This document shows positions 36,052 through 44,234 of a stretch of 64,000 nt of DNA, one piece after another. The stretch covers positions 62,001 through 126,000 of the forward strand of contig NZ_JAUKFY010000013.1 of NCBI RefSeq assembly GCF_030489605.1, read 5' to 3'. Both the position numbers and the translations under genes were made by a program. This stretch comes from Brevibacillus laterosporus (GTDB lineage: Bacteria > Bacillota > Bacilli > Brevibacillales > Brevibacillaceae). Position 1 is the first letter of the stretch, and each line of letters begins with the position of its first letter. The notes beneath the pieces are model-generated. The model was not told where the DNA came from and searched no databases. It worked only from the letters and a program-made list of their open reading frames with translations.

Positions 36052-37083
36052 ATGAACGATTTCACACCAAAAGATCGGATCGATACCCTTGATTATCTGC
36101 GCGGATTTGCTCTGATGGGTATTCTTCTTGTTAATATCTTAACTTTAATGAAAGTACAGTCAGCCCCTGTTAGCAGTACAAATGCTTTTATTGAGCACAT
36201 GCTTAACTTCACAGTAGAATCTCGGTTTTTTGCTATTTTCTCATTTTTATTTGGAGTAGGATTTTATATTTTTAAAAGCCGCTCTCAAGCAAAAGAGCAC
36301 AAAAGCACATTGCTATTTATTCGGCGGTTGCTAGTCCTATTCGCGATTGGCTATCTTCATCAGCTATTGCAGCCGGGAGAAGCTTTATTCATCTATGCTA
36401 TTTTTGGCTTTGTATTACTGCCTTTTTACCGTTTATCAGCCAAAAAAAATCTACTGCTTTCATTATTTCTGCTTATTCCTACCTCTATTTTGGGAGGAAA
36501 GGTTCTTGTTGTTTTCCCATTATTTTTGTTAGGGCTTGCTATCGGACAATACGGAGTCTTCCGAAATATCCCAGGATTTATGCCCAAAATAAAGCAATGG
36601 CAAATGGTTTCTCTCATTCTCACGGTAATCGGGCTTTCCGTCCAATATATGCTCTTGACAAAAACAGCTCCAACTGACTTCGATGACTCATATATTCATG
36701 CCTTGCACAATTACGGCCTGTGCATTGTCTTTGTTGGACTCGTGATGGCTGTATTCTATGTAACTACACTTATCCGCCTCCTACAGCAAACAACTGTTCA
36801 GAAATGGCTAGCTCCCTTAAAGTATTACGGCCGCATGGCTTTAACGAACTATATCGGGCAGACTCTGATCATTATCGCGTTGCGTGATTTATGTAATCTT
36901 TCAGGAAAGCTGGGCCATTTGCAAACTACGTTAATCTGTCTTGGGATTTATGCACTACAAATGCTAGTCAGCTACCTATGGCTGTCGGTTTTTACCATGG
37001 GTCCACTGGAATGGGGCTGGCGTGTGTTGACTTATGGAACATTGACACCGCTGATAAAACGCAACAGCAAAAACGCATCCTGA
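36052..37083 (+). CDS. DUF418-type membrane protein
   Basis: A 343-residue protein with about eight to nine membrane helices. The family features are the N-terminal RIDTLDYLRGFALMGILLVNI, ESRFFAIFSFLFGVGFYIF, the PLKYYGRMALTNYIGQTLI segment, and the C-terminal GPLEWGWRVLTYG. DUF418 proteins are related to acyltransferase-3-like membrane enzymes, but no activity is established for this one. The ATG follows a weak AGGAGTAAGTA site. Its stop codon lies inside its own terminator stem. Confidence 0.85.
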   Translation: MNDFTPKDRIDTLDYLRGFALMGILLVNILTLMKVQSAPVSSTNAFIEHMLNFTVESRFFAIFSFLFGVGFYIFKSRSQAKEHKSTLLFIRRLLVLFAIGYLHQLLQPGEALFIYAIFGFVLLPFYRLSAKKNLLLSLFLLIPTSILGGKVLVVFPLFLLGLAIGQYGVFRNIPGFMPKIKQWQMVSLILTVIGLSVQYMLLTKTAPTDFDDSYIHALHNYGLCIVFVGLVMAVFYVTTLIRLLQQTTVQKWLAPLKYYGRMALTNYIGQTLIIIALRDLCNLSGKLGHLQTTLICLGIYALQMLVSYLWLSVFTMGPLEWGWRVLTYGTLTPLIKRNSKNAS

Positions 37084-37102
37084 GCATTCGGATGCGTTTT
37101 CG
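37071..37102 (+). terminator. Terminator overlapping the DUF418 gene stop codon
   Basis: AAACGCATCC (37071-37080) pairs with GGATGCGTTT (37090-37099), with the TGA in the loop and T-rich sequence after it. Confidence 0.7.
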
Positions 37103-37135
37103 ACTATTATAAAGCTTCTCCTCAGACAACACACC

Positions 37136-37957
37136 TTACTTCCCTTTCTGAGGGGTGTTCTTTTCTCCTTCAAATAGCACGTTGCCTGTATCTACATCAT
37201 AGAAAGTGACCGTTGTATAAGGCGGTGTACTGATCTTCCCCGCGACATAAGGATAGCTAATGACCATTGGATACATTTTATTTGCCTCTGGCTTGGTCTG
37301 TTTTACATATACTTTTAGCATTTCCCAGCTTTGTTCAGTATGATCCACAACTAAGCCATACCCAGGATTAGGAGCTTCTCCATAGGCAATCACATACAAC
37401 TCACCCTGTTGATGAACCCCGCGTTCCCCTTTAACGCTTTCTATAAAAGCTTTCTGCTCCGCGCTTAATTGCTCTTCTGTCAGGGTTTGGAATGCAGAAG
37501 CAGGCTTCTCTCCCTGAACCACAGGTAAATTTGTAACCTGAATTTCATCTGTTTTGCCATCCCACTTTACATGTGCAGACAAGGATTCCATTGTCCAGCG
37601 CAGGGGAACATACACCTTGCCCTGATACAGCACAGCTCCCTGCTCTACCTTTTGTTCTTTTCCATTAACAATTACAGTAGATTTTTCAGTCTGAAATATC
37701 AGAGATTTTTGCTGAACCTTCAATTGATAGGCTCCTGCTTTTTCTGTAAGCTGACCGCCTGTTAGATTACTTAATTCCTGTAGGTTAATCATTGTTCGTT
37801 GGTTAACACTAATCAATGGTGAGTGCTTGATTACCTTCTGCTGATTTATCATAAGAGAAGTGGACACCGGTTTTACTGTTGCTTGAGCCATGCCTGGTAT
37901 AGCTGAGCCTACAAGTGTAAGCCCCATTACGGCTGCTGCTGTCGTTTTTCGTAACAT
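37136..37957 (-). CDS. Secreted protein with copper-amine-oxidase-N-like domain
   Basis: A 273-residue exported protein. The signal peptide (TTAAAVMGLTLVGSAIPGMAQA) is followed by a stalk-type domain at about 35-145: SLMINQQKVIKHSPLISVNQ, then VYVPLRWTMESLSAHVKWDG. This matches the Cu_amine_oxidN1 repeats widely used in Firmicute surface proteins and not catalytic by themselves. The C-terminal ~110 residues form an uncharacterised beta-rich domain (GYGLVVDHTEQSWEMLKVYVKQ). AAGGGA precedes the ATG. It is convergent with the DUF418 gene. Confidence 0.8.
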   Translation of the reverse strand: MLRKTTAAAVMGLTLVGSAIPGMAQATVKPVSTSLMINQQKVIKHSPLISVNQRTMINLQELSNLTGGQLTEKAGAYQLKVQQKSLIFQTEKSTVIVNGKEQKVEQGAVLYQGKVYVPLRWTMESLSAHVKWDGKTDEIQVTNLPVVQGEKPASAFQTLTEEQLSAEQKAFIESVKGERGVHQQGELYVIAYGEAPNPGYGLVVDHTEQSWEMLKVYVKQTKPEANKMYPMVISYPYVAGKISTPPYTTVTFYDVDTGNVLFEGEKNTPQKGK

Positions 37958-38262
37958 TTGTGATCAATCCCTTCGCTTTTTTTCGTCAGGTTACGCTATT
38001 ATTACTTTGTTCATTTTTCTTATGCTACTTGTTTGACTTAAAGATTTCCCATAATGTTTCATTTTCTTCCCTACATCTTATTATCTTTTTTTCTCTTCAT
38101 GCTGATATTACTATTTATCCACAATTATTACCAATCGGCTACATAAATAAGACAAATGAGTGACAATTGTCGCACTGCTATTTTGCCTATTTTTATTTAT
38201 GCGATAATTATAGGTACGAAGAAGATTTTACCAACTAAGATCGATAACAAAGGAGTTTTCAA
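37958..38262. other. Divergent intergenic region with a GACAATTGTC palindrome
   Basis: An AT-rich spacer between two divergent genes. A perfect 10-base palindrome at 38162-38171 and a GATAAT -10-like element at 38203-38208 probably belong to the DUF3050 promoter. No gene is seen. Confidence 0.35.
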
Positions 38263-39024
38263 ATGACAACACTTATGCCCATGCCACAGGTTGACGTGGT
38301 TCGCCAACAACTGATTTCTCATCCAATTTCGATTGCTATGCAAACACCGGAAAGCGTTCGCACCTTTATGGAACACCATGTGTTTGCTGTTTGGGATTTT
38401 ATGAGTTTATTAAAACGTTTACAATTAGATGTAACTTGCACAAGTGTACCTTGGCTTCCTGCTCCTCATGCTGAATATGCTCGTTTCATTAATGAAATTG
38501 TACTCGGTGAAGAAACTGATGAAGATGGCAATGGCGGCTTTACCAGTCACTTTGAGCTGTACTTGCAGGCTATGAAGGAGGTAGAAGCTGATACATCTAA
38601 GATCGAACATTTTCTGGCGTTGCTGGAAAATGGCGCCTCTCCTGATGAAGCTCTGGCATTATGCAATGCTCCTGACAGTGTGCAGCGTTTTGTAAAGCAA
38701 ACCCTTCACTTGGCTAAGGAGGGAGGAACCCACGAGGTTTGTGCTGCCTTTTTCTTTGGTCGTGAAGATATTATACCAGACATGTTTGAGGTACTAGTAC
38801 AGGAGTTGACCTCCAAAGGAGAAGCTCCTGCTTGCCTGCTGTACTATCTAAATCGCCACATTGAGCTAGATGGAGATGAACATGGACCTTTAGCTGAAAA
38901 ACTTCTAGCTTCCCTTTGTAAAGATGATGCTCAAAAATGGAAAGAAGCAGAAGAAACAGCTATTCAATCCCTTAACAGCCGCATCTCCTTATGGGATGGG
39001 GTTCTAGCAGATATTCAAAAATAA
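38263..39024 (+). CDS. DUF3050 protein, heme-oxygenase-like fold
   Basis: A 253-residue soluble helical protein. The opening RTFMEHHVFAVWDFMSLLKRLQ, then FINEIVLGEETDED, SHFELYLQAM, and FFFGREDIIPDMF with YYLNRHIELDGDEHG, match the DUF3050 family. That family is placed in the heme-oxygenase-like superfamily, with spaced His/Glu/Asp residues that could bind a metal pair. No reaction is established for it that I can name. AAAGGAG precedes the ATG. It is monocistronic and convergent with the siderophore ATPase gene through a shared terminator. Confidence 0.75.
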   Translation: MTTLMPMPQVDVVRQQLISHPISIAMQTPESVRTFMEHHVFAVWDFMSLLKRLQLDVTCTSVPWLPAPHAEYARFINEIVLGEETDEDGNGGFTSHFELYLQAMKEVEADTSKIEHFLALLENGASPDEALALCNAPDSVQRFVKQTLHLAKEGGTHEVCAAFFFGREDIIPDMFEVLVQELTSKGEAPACLLYYLNRHIELDGDEHGPLAEKLLASLCKDDAQKWKEAEETAIQSLNSRISLWDGVLADIQK

Positions 39025-39081
39025 TCCTGCTGGAGGGCTCGCACTCCCCTGTAATGGTGGTATGCAGATAATCCTTACTAA

Positions 39082-39135
39082 AAAGAGCTTGTCACCTCTT
39101 CACTTTTTCGAGGTAACAAGCTCTTTGCTTTTGAT
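39082..39135. terminator. Bidirectional terminator
   Basis: A 17-bp stem with one mismatch (AAAGAGCTTGT-ACCTC with GAGGT-ACAAGCTCTTT) lies between convergent genes. Confidence 0.8.
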
Positions 39136-39157
39136 ATTCTTCTGGTGATCTGCGGTG

Positions 39158-40024
39158 CTAACGAGCTACAGCCAAGGCCGCGCTCTCTTCATTTGAATCT
39201 AAAATGACACTATCCTTCTTTGGCTTACCAGTAACACTTCCTGAAGCCAATCCGTATGGAATGCATAGAGGAACACCACTGCGAGGGTCTGGAATAATGT
39301 CAGCTTCAATCCCAAATACATCCCACAGCATTTGATGCGTCATAACCTCAGCAGGGGTCCCCTGAGCCATTACTTTCCCTTTTTTAATAGCGATAACATG
39401 ATCGGCATAACGAGTAGCATGGTTTAGATCGTGAACAACCATAACAATCGTACGTTTCTCTTCTGTATTTAACTTAGCTAGGAGTTGTAATACTTCTAAT
39501 TGGTGAGCCATGTCAAGGAACGTGGTTGGTTCGTCCAAGAACAAAATATCCGTCTGCTGGGCTAACGCCATTGCAATCCATGCACGTTGACGCTGACCAC
39601 CTGACAATTGGTCGACTCCTCTTGTAGCAAATTCAATGATACCGGTAACTTCCAGCGCCCATTGTACAATTTTTTTATCCTCTGGCGTCATGCTCCCCAT
39701 CCCCTTTTGATGAGGGAAGCGTCCATAAGAAACCAATTCTTCTACAGTAAGTCCATCCGGAGCTACTGGATTTTGCGGCAGAATAGCTAAATCCTTGGCT
39801 ACTTTGCGAGTATCCTGTTGGTGAATGGATTTACCATCTAAGAATACTCCACCTTTTTTTGGTTTCAACAGACGTGCCATCGTTTTTAGAATGGTAGACT
39901 TACCCGATCCATTTGCACCGACCAGAGCAATGATTTTTCCATCAGGTAACGATATGTTTAAGTCTTCCACAATGAGATTATCGTTATAGCCAATGTTTAA
40001 CTGTTGTGTATGTAAGCGAACCAT
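39158..40024 (-). CDS. Siderophore ABC transporter ATP-binding protein, YusV-like
   Basis: A 288-residue FecE/FhuC-class ATPase energising ferric-siderophore import. Walker A is GANGSGKST, the signature [17 protein letters not shown], Walker [14 protein letters not shown], and the H-loop VVHDLNHA. The last ~40 residues extend past the domain. No permease or binding-protein gene is adjacent, as for B. subtilis YusV, a shared ATPase for several siderophore permeases. The ATG at 40022-40024 follows AAAGGAAG. The promoter carries a Fur box in its spacer, so expression is expected under iron starvation. Confidence 0.9.
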   Translation of the reverse strand: MVRLHTQQLNIGYNDNLIVEDLNISLPDGKIIALVGANGSGKSTILKTMARLLKPKKGGVFLDGKSIHQQDTRKVAKDLAILPQNPVAPDGLTVEELVSYGRFPHQKGMGSMTPEDKKIVQWALEVTGIIEFATRGVDQLSGGQRQRAWIAMALAQQTDILFLDEPTTFLDMAHQLEVLQLLAKLNTEEKRTIVMVVHDLNHATRYADHVIAIKKGKVMAQGTPAEVMTHQMLWDVFGIEADIIPDPRSGVPLCIPYGLASGSVTGKPKKDSVILDSNEESAALAVAR

Positions 40025-40083
40025 GATCATCTTCCTTTCGATGTCACGCAATAATATCCTGAATTATAATACCTTCCCTTAAA

Positions 40084-40112
40084 ATGATATTGGTTCTCAT
40101 TATCATTGTCAA
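40084..40112 (-). promoter_or_regulatory. Fur-regulated promoter of the YusV-like gene
   Basis: On the minus strand TTGACA (complement of 40107-40112) and TATCAT (complement of 40084-40089) are spaced exactly 17 bases. The spacer and flank read GACAATGATAATGAGAACC, matching 14 of 19 bases of the Fur consensus. Fur binding here would block RNA polymerase directly. Confidence 0.75.
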
Positions 40113-40121
40113 ACATTTTCT

Positions 40122-40197
40122 ATAAAAAAACCAATTAACAGGGGCATTGTTAGCTGTCAAGCAGACTAACATTCACCTTATTAACTGGTTTTTTTCG
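40122..40197. terminator. Long hairpin terminator downstream of yitT
   Basis: The outer stem AAAACCAATTAA / TTAACTGGTTTT has one mismatch and encloses an inner GTTAG / CTAAC hairpin. Strong A- and T-runs flank it on both sides. Confidence 0.7.
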
Positions 40198-40824
40198 TTA
40201 CGCCGCACTGTGTGCCAGCTTCGTTTGTTTTTCTTTTGTACCATATTCATAGGTCCATGTAACCACTTTACCAGCGATTGAAACTGCTAGAAGTGTGTAC
40301 AAGACTTGAGGTACCGGCAAGAAAAATAACGAAAGCAGTAACACAAGGACGTCAAATATTAATAAAACGGTACCTACTGACATACCCGTCCACTTACTTA
40401 TGAATAGAGACAAAATATCGTCTCCACCTGTTGCCCCACCGAATCTAAGAACCAATCCTAGACCGAAGCCTGTGCTGATTCCAGATAATAAAACAGCGAG
40501 CAACATGGCATTGCTAAAGTCAAATACTAGCGGCGAAAAACGCTCACATAGCTCATAGAAAAAGGAAAAAGATGTCGCTGCTACAATGGTATTAATCAAA
40601 AACTTACGTCCCTTGATCATCATTGCAACTAAAATGACTGGAATGTCTAATGCTAGCATCGTAATAGACGGTGACCAATCAAAAGCGTATTTTCCAAGTA
40701 ATGATAACCCCACAAATCCGCCTTCACTTAAATTATTCTGAAAGTTGATGTGGTAATAGCTAAAGGCCAATAAAAAAGTTCCCAGTAAAATCATGAAGGT
40801 TTGTTGGTATGGTTTTGTCCTCAT
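40198..40824 (-). CDS. YitT-family membrane protein
   Basis: A 208-residue protein with about five to six helices. YitT-family marks are the N-terminal FLLAFSYYHINFQNNLSEGGFVGLSLLG, the middle segment SGISTGFGLGLVLRFGGATGGDDILSLFIS, and VGTVLLIFDVLVLL. It ends shortly after the last helix, so it lacks the soluble DUF2179 domain of full-length YitT proteins. Transport function is presumed but unassigned. AAAAGGGGAAG precedes the ATG. The Shine-Dalgarno directly abuts a 12-bp stem of a long leader RNA. Confidence 0.82.
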   Translation of the reverse strand: MRTKPYQQTFMILLGTFLLAFSYYHINFQNNLSEGGFVGLSLLGKYAFDWSPSITMLALDIPVILVAMMIKGRKFLINTIVAATSFSFFYELCERFSPLVFDFSNAMLLAVLLSGISTGFGLGLVLRFGGATGGDDILSLFISKWTGMSVGTVLLIFDVLVLLLSLFFLPVPQVLYTLLAVSIAGKVVTWTYEYGTKEKQTKLAHSAA

Positions 40825-41067
40825 CGAGGCTTCCCCTTTTCGTAGTTAGTTAGTCACTTTCTCCACTAACTACGAAGCAGGTCCTGACAGGATCGCTTGC
40901 TTGTATCATAAAGCATCTCTCTTTCGTAGTTAGTGTTCACAGGTCAAGAGTGGAACGCTCTAACTACTACGCTACGTATCTGAGAGATCAAACCGTTTCC
41001 AGATTGTCCTTCGCGGTAACATCACTATCCGATCCTTTCATTGTAAAGTTACATTTTCATTATAACA
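40825..41067 (-). ncRNA. Structured leader RNA of yitT (candidate riboswitch)
   Basis: An extended -10 promoter (TGTTATAAT, complement of 41059-41067) predicts a ~228-base leader. In it, TTCGTAGTTAGT (40839-40850) pairs perfectly with ACTAACTACGAA (40865-40876), ending right at the AAGGGG site of yitT. A second copy, TTTCGTAGTTAGT (40922-40934), pairs with CTAACTAC (40960-40967) inside an ATCTCTC/GAGAGAT stem (40915-40921 / 40982-40988). It could pair equally with 40865-40876. A GGTCCT/AGGATC hairpin separates the two. Mutually exclusive stems beside a ribosome binding site suggest translational control. No known riboswitch consensus fits. Confidence 0.5.
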
Positions 41068-41173
41068 TAAAAATCGCTTCATGAATCAAACAAGTGGTAA
41101 TTTAGGCTCTTTTTTATATTTTTTCTACATGATTACGTACTTTAAAAAAGTGATACAGACAAGATAATTTGAC

Positions 41174-41970
41174 CTAACATAAATTAACGAAAGGAATGGT
41201 AACGAAGCTGATAATTGTGAAACTAACGGTCGCCATCGCTCCTAAATCTTCCTCAGCCGCATATTTGGCGAATAACATGGTGGCTAGCGCCATTGTAGGC
41301 ATTGCTGCCAACACCAAAGTGACTTGGCTAATCTCTGTCGCTAAGTGAAAGCTCCAAAGCTAACCAGCAAAACAATGACCTGGATACAAGAAAAGCTTAC
41401 CAATCATAGACAAACTTAAAATTGGGAGTGTTTGTGCTGTTTGTTGTTTACGTACCAACAGATCGGGAATTAATAAACCAATGTACAGCATGGCTAAGGA
41501 AGCAGCTATAGAAGATAACATAGCAGTAAATGATTTAACTATCTCTGGAGGTTGCCATTCCATTAACGCCGAAAGCATCCCAACTGCAATAGCCAGCATT
41601 GGAATATTTACAATGCTCCTCATATTCTTCCATGTACATCCTCTATTTCCCTTTCAAAACCATAACACCGATTGTCCAGATCATCAGATCAAGACCAGCA
41701 TCATAAGCAGCCGCAAGCAGCCCCCCTGTCGGCCCGAACAGCCCGACACATAAAGGAAGCCCGATAAATCCGGTATTGCCCAGTCCAGCAATAAAGGAAA
41801 ATTCTTTTCCTTATTCATAGGCACCTTACATAGGACTGCAAAGAATGATGCATAGAACGGCTGCGTTGATAATAATGGTAATCAACAATTGGCGAGCATC
41901 ATCAGTGGCTGGTTTCATTCGGACCAATCATTGCCCCTATTTCAATAATGACAGCCACCATACCCACACA
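41174..41970 (-). pseudogene. Decayed auxin-efflux-carrier (AEC) family transporter
   Basis: Pieces of an AEC permease follow in order in different frames. The upstream piece reads FIAGLGNTGFIGLPLCVGLFGP and LDLMIWTIGVMVL (about 41830-41650, ending in a TAG). The middle piece, MRSIVNIPMLAIAVGMLSAL, is at 41623-41363. After an in-frame TAG (41360-41362) the original C-terminus continues, LVLAAMPTMALATMLFAKY, to the stop at 41174. At least one frameshift and two stops break it, and the N-terminal third is further scrambled. No full-length product is possible. Confidence 0.8.
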
Positions 41971-42048
41971 ATGGTGCAAGGGTCAAGCGAATTTCCCTTC
42001 TGTACAATACAATAGTATGGTGAAATTCTAAGATTATGCCTGTTGCTC

Positions 42049-42471
42049 CTATGACATTTGCCCGGGTTCTGTCTCCAGTAATAACCATTGCAAATCTTCA
42101 TTCTCTTTTTGCTCGCAGGTTTGCAACAAATCCCCAAGTAAAGGAATGGCTTGTTCAAGTGAAATAGCCCAATCTGCTGGTACTGGCAGCCCTTCTCCTT
42201 CTACGGTGATAATTCTTCCCGTCACTTCCGCATCAACCTGCTTAGTGGTAAGTACATAATGACTGATGTCACGTGCATACTCTTTCCATTGAACTAAGAC
42301 GTATCCTTCGTCACCGCCCGACACAACCAAATCAACATGGTCGCCATAGGCAGCATGCACCAACGTTCTCATTTTCCCATCCAAGCTCGCAATTTCTCGC
42401 AGCACCTCGTGCCAAGACACATGTTTTCTTTCTTCTTTGCGTTCGTCTGTGTACATGCGCCAATCGTTCAA
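42049..42471 (-). CDS. Hypothetical protein, 140 residues, Imm1-like in pattern
   Basis: A soluble acidic alpha/beta protein. I prefer the TTG at 42469-42471, eight bases after AAAGGGG; 18 more in-frame codons upstream have no such site. The order of a GGDEGYVLVQWKEYAR strand, a basic/acidic strand pair, and a final helix after VPADWAISLEQAIPLLGDLLQT resembles the Imm1 immunity-protein family. No toxin gene lies nearby, so this is only a hint. It stands alone next to the AEC pseudogene. Confidence 0.6.
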   Translation of the reverse strand: MNDWRMYTDERKEERKHVSWHEVLREIASLDGKMRTLVHAAYGDHVDLVVSGGDEGYVLVQWKEYARDISHYVLTTKQVDAEVTGRIITVEGEGLPVPADWAISLEQAIPLLGDLLQTCEQKENEDLQWLLLETEPGQMS

Positions 42472-42816
42472 TCGCCTCGCCCCTTTATCAATTATGTTCA
42501 ACCTTATAAAAGTAATTTTGTTCAAAATAATCCAACATCAATAACAGATATTATCTTCGGCTCTGCTTGTTTCATTTTAGACTGATTGTCAAAAGATATC
42601 CTTTATTTTAGCATATCGAAGCAAGCTCTCCTGTACAAAAATGCGAATACTGCACATGTTTGTAAATGTATTCGCTTTCATTTATGAATAATTGTGAAAA
42701 AAAGAACTTTATCGAAAATCTGTCAAAATTATAAGCTTTTGTATCAACATTTTTGGTTTACCATGATGGTTGTAACAAACACTAAAACAGCTTAGAAAAA
42801 CAAGGAGGTGAGTTCC
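42472..42816. other. AT-rich divergent intergenic region
   Basis: About 345 bases without a credible gene. A perfect ACCAT-G-ATGGT palindrome near 42759-42769, a short distance upstream of the FUSC gene ribosome binding site, may be an operator. Confidence 0.35.
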
Positions 42817-43932
42817 ATGGTGCAGCGCAGTATGAATTGGTGCGCTCGCTTTGGTCTCACGTTTCATGTGTGTAAAACCGTCTTAGCATCCGGCTTGTCA
42901 TTGCTGATCGCCTCATTATTGTTCGGCAATCATTTTGCCTACTTTGCTCCGCTTGCTGCGGTATTAACCATGCAACTTACCATTGCAGACACTCTGGAAA
43001 AGGGAATTTATCGTGTAATTGGCGTCATTGGCGGAGTTGTCTCTAGCATTATTATTCTTCCTTATTTTGAAAATGGAATACTAGGTCTTGTCCTTGTTCT
43101 ATTGGTAGGTATGGGTACCGCTACCGCTTTACGCTTAAATCCACAAATTATTTCACAAATCGGTGTTAGTTCTGTGATGGTAATGACCTTTCAACAAATG
43201 CAAGGTTATTCGACTGGCAGGATTTTAGAAACCATTATCGGGGCAATCGTGGCTGTTTTCATTCAAATGATCATTCGACCAGAGAACTATGTTCCCACTG
43301 TTCAAAAGAAACATGCCGAATCTTGTAAGCAATTGGCACAGACATTAACAATAATGGCCACTGCACTAAATAATCACTCTGATAGTGCAACTACTCCGAT
43401 TGTCGACCCCGCCTCCCTTTTAAAATGGAATAATGAACTGGAGGCTTCATTAAAGCATGCAAAGAAAAGTTTAAAATATAATGTATTTTGCCGGAAAGAC
43501 CTTAACACGCTCTATTATCTGGAACAACAAATTGATTCCGTTCAAAAGATGTTGATCTCTATATGTAGTATCCTATACACTGCTCAGGAATTAAAATATC
43601 TCCCTACTCTTCGGCATACTCTTGACCAGCCTTTGCTTGATGCCAGTGCCGCCATTTCAACATATGGCGCCTTTGTTGCAAATCCGTCCCCAGAGGCTCA
43701 TCAGGAGCTGCTGAATCTGTTATACAGAGTAAAACAACAACAATCTCAGCAGTTCATCACATCAATAGAAACAGCCGGCATCACCTGTTTACGAGAGGTT
43801 GGCTGCCTATACGCAGAGATAAATCGTATGATTGTTGAGATGGAATATTCCGCTCATGTATGGGAGTTATCCGCAGCTTCTAAAGACTGCGCTGAGGAGC
43901 GGGTGTCAACAAATTACGCATACAAAGGATAG
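42817..43932 (+). CDS. Aromatic-acid-exporter-like FUSC family membrane protein
   Basis: A 371-residue protein. The N-terminal half carries six helices (FHVCKTVLASGLSLLIASLLFG, FAPLAAVLTMQLTIADTLEKG, RVIGVIGGVVSSIIILPYF, LETIIGAIVAVFIQMII). From about residue 165 comes a cytoplasmic helical domain with coiled-coil tendency. This is the architecture of the FUSC/ArAE family (YqjA, AaeB-like), which exports aromatic acids or toxic metabolites. AAGGAGG lies eight bases before the ATG. It is monocistronic with a terminator. Confidence 0.82.
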   Translation: MVQRSMNWCARFGLTFHVCKTVLASGLSLLIASLLFGNHFAYFAPLAAVLTMQLTIADTLEKGIYRVIGVIGGVVSSIIILPYFENGILGLVLVLLVGMGTATALRLNPQIISQIGVSSVMVMTFQQMQGYSTGRILETIIGAIVAVFIQMIIRPENYVPTVQKKHAESCKQLAQTLTIMATALNNHSDSATTPIVDPASLLKWNNELEASLKHAKKSLKYNVFCRKDLNTLYYLEQQIDSVQKMLISICSILYTAQELKYLPTLRHTLDQPLLDASAAISTYGAFVANPSPEAHQELLNLLYRVKQQQSQQFITSIETAGITCLREVGCLYAEINRMIVEMEYSAHVWELSAASKDCAEERVSTNYAYKG

Positions 43933-43934
43933 TA

Positions 43935-43976
43935 GAAAAAAACCTTACCCCAAAAAGGGTAAGGCTTTTTTATTTC
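43935..43976. terminator. Bidirectional terminator
   Basis: CCTTACCC and GGGTAAGG pair around CAAAAA, flanked by A- and T-runs. It serves the FUSC gene and the convergent YjcZ-like gene. Confidence 0.85.
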
Positions 43977-43992
43977 TGCAAACTACGTGTGA

Positions 43993-44091
43993 TTAATCAT
44001 CACAGAAACAGACCAATATTACAATAAGAATGATAATCCATAAAAAGCCGCCATTAAAGCCGAATATACCACCTCTTCTACCGCATCCCAT
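43993..44091 (-). CDS. YjcZ-like sporulation micro-protein, 32 residues
   Basis: A short gene with an excellent GGAGGAAGG site eight bases before its ATG (44089-44091). The product has a Gly/Arg/Cys start (MGCGRRGGIFGFNGGF), one hydrophobic helix (LWIIILIVILVCF) and ends CDD. This is the layout of the YjcZ family of tiny sporulation-associated membrane proteins, whose usual form is a glycine-rich head plus one helix. Three cysteines are unusual. The shared terminator at 43935-43976 closes it. Confidence 0.65.
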   Translation of the reverse strand: MGCGRRGGIFGFNGGFLWIIILIVILVCFCDD

Positions 44092-44234
44092 GATCCTTCC
44101 TCCTTCTCACGGTCTAGTAGCGGAGAATGCATGGACTCACAAACTCCTGCTAGTACCCTATGAATTTCGGTCACATGATGCTTGGATAAGCGCATAGAAA
44201 AGTGAAAAAAAGGCAGATTGCTATGGAAAAATAC

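Noticed and set aside
40838-40970. Repeated CGTAGTTAGT segments considered as CRISPR or mobile-element repeats
   Set aside because: Only two direct copies with inverted complements, no regular spacers and no cas or transposase gene; an RNA-structure explanation fits better.
41000-41030. TTACCGCG motif in the yitT leader reminiscent of a T-box
   Set aside because: In T-box leaders the TGGNACCGCG element lies near the 3' end before a terminator; here it is near the 5' end, the TGG is missing, and no specifier stem or tRNA-synthetase/amino-acid context is present.
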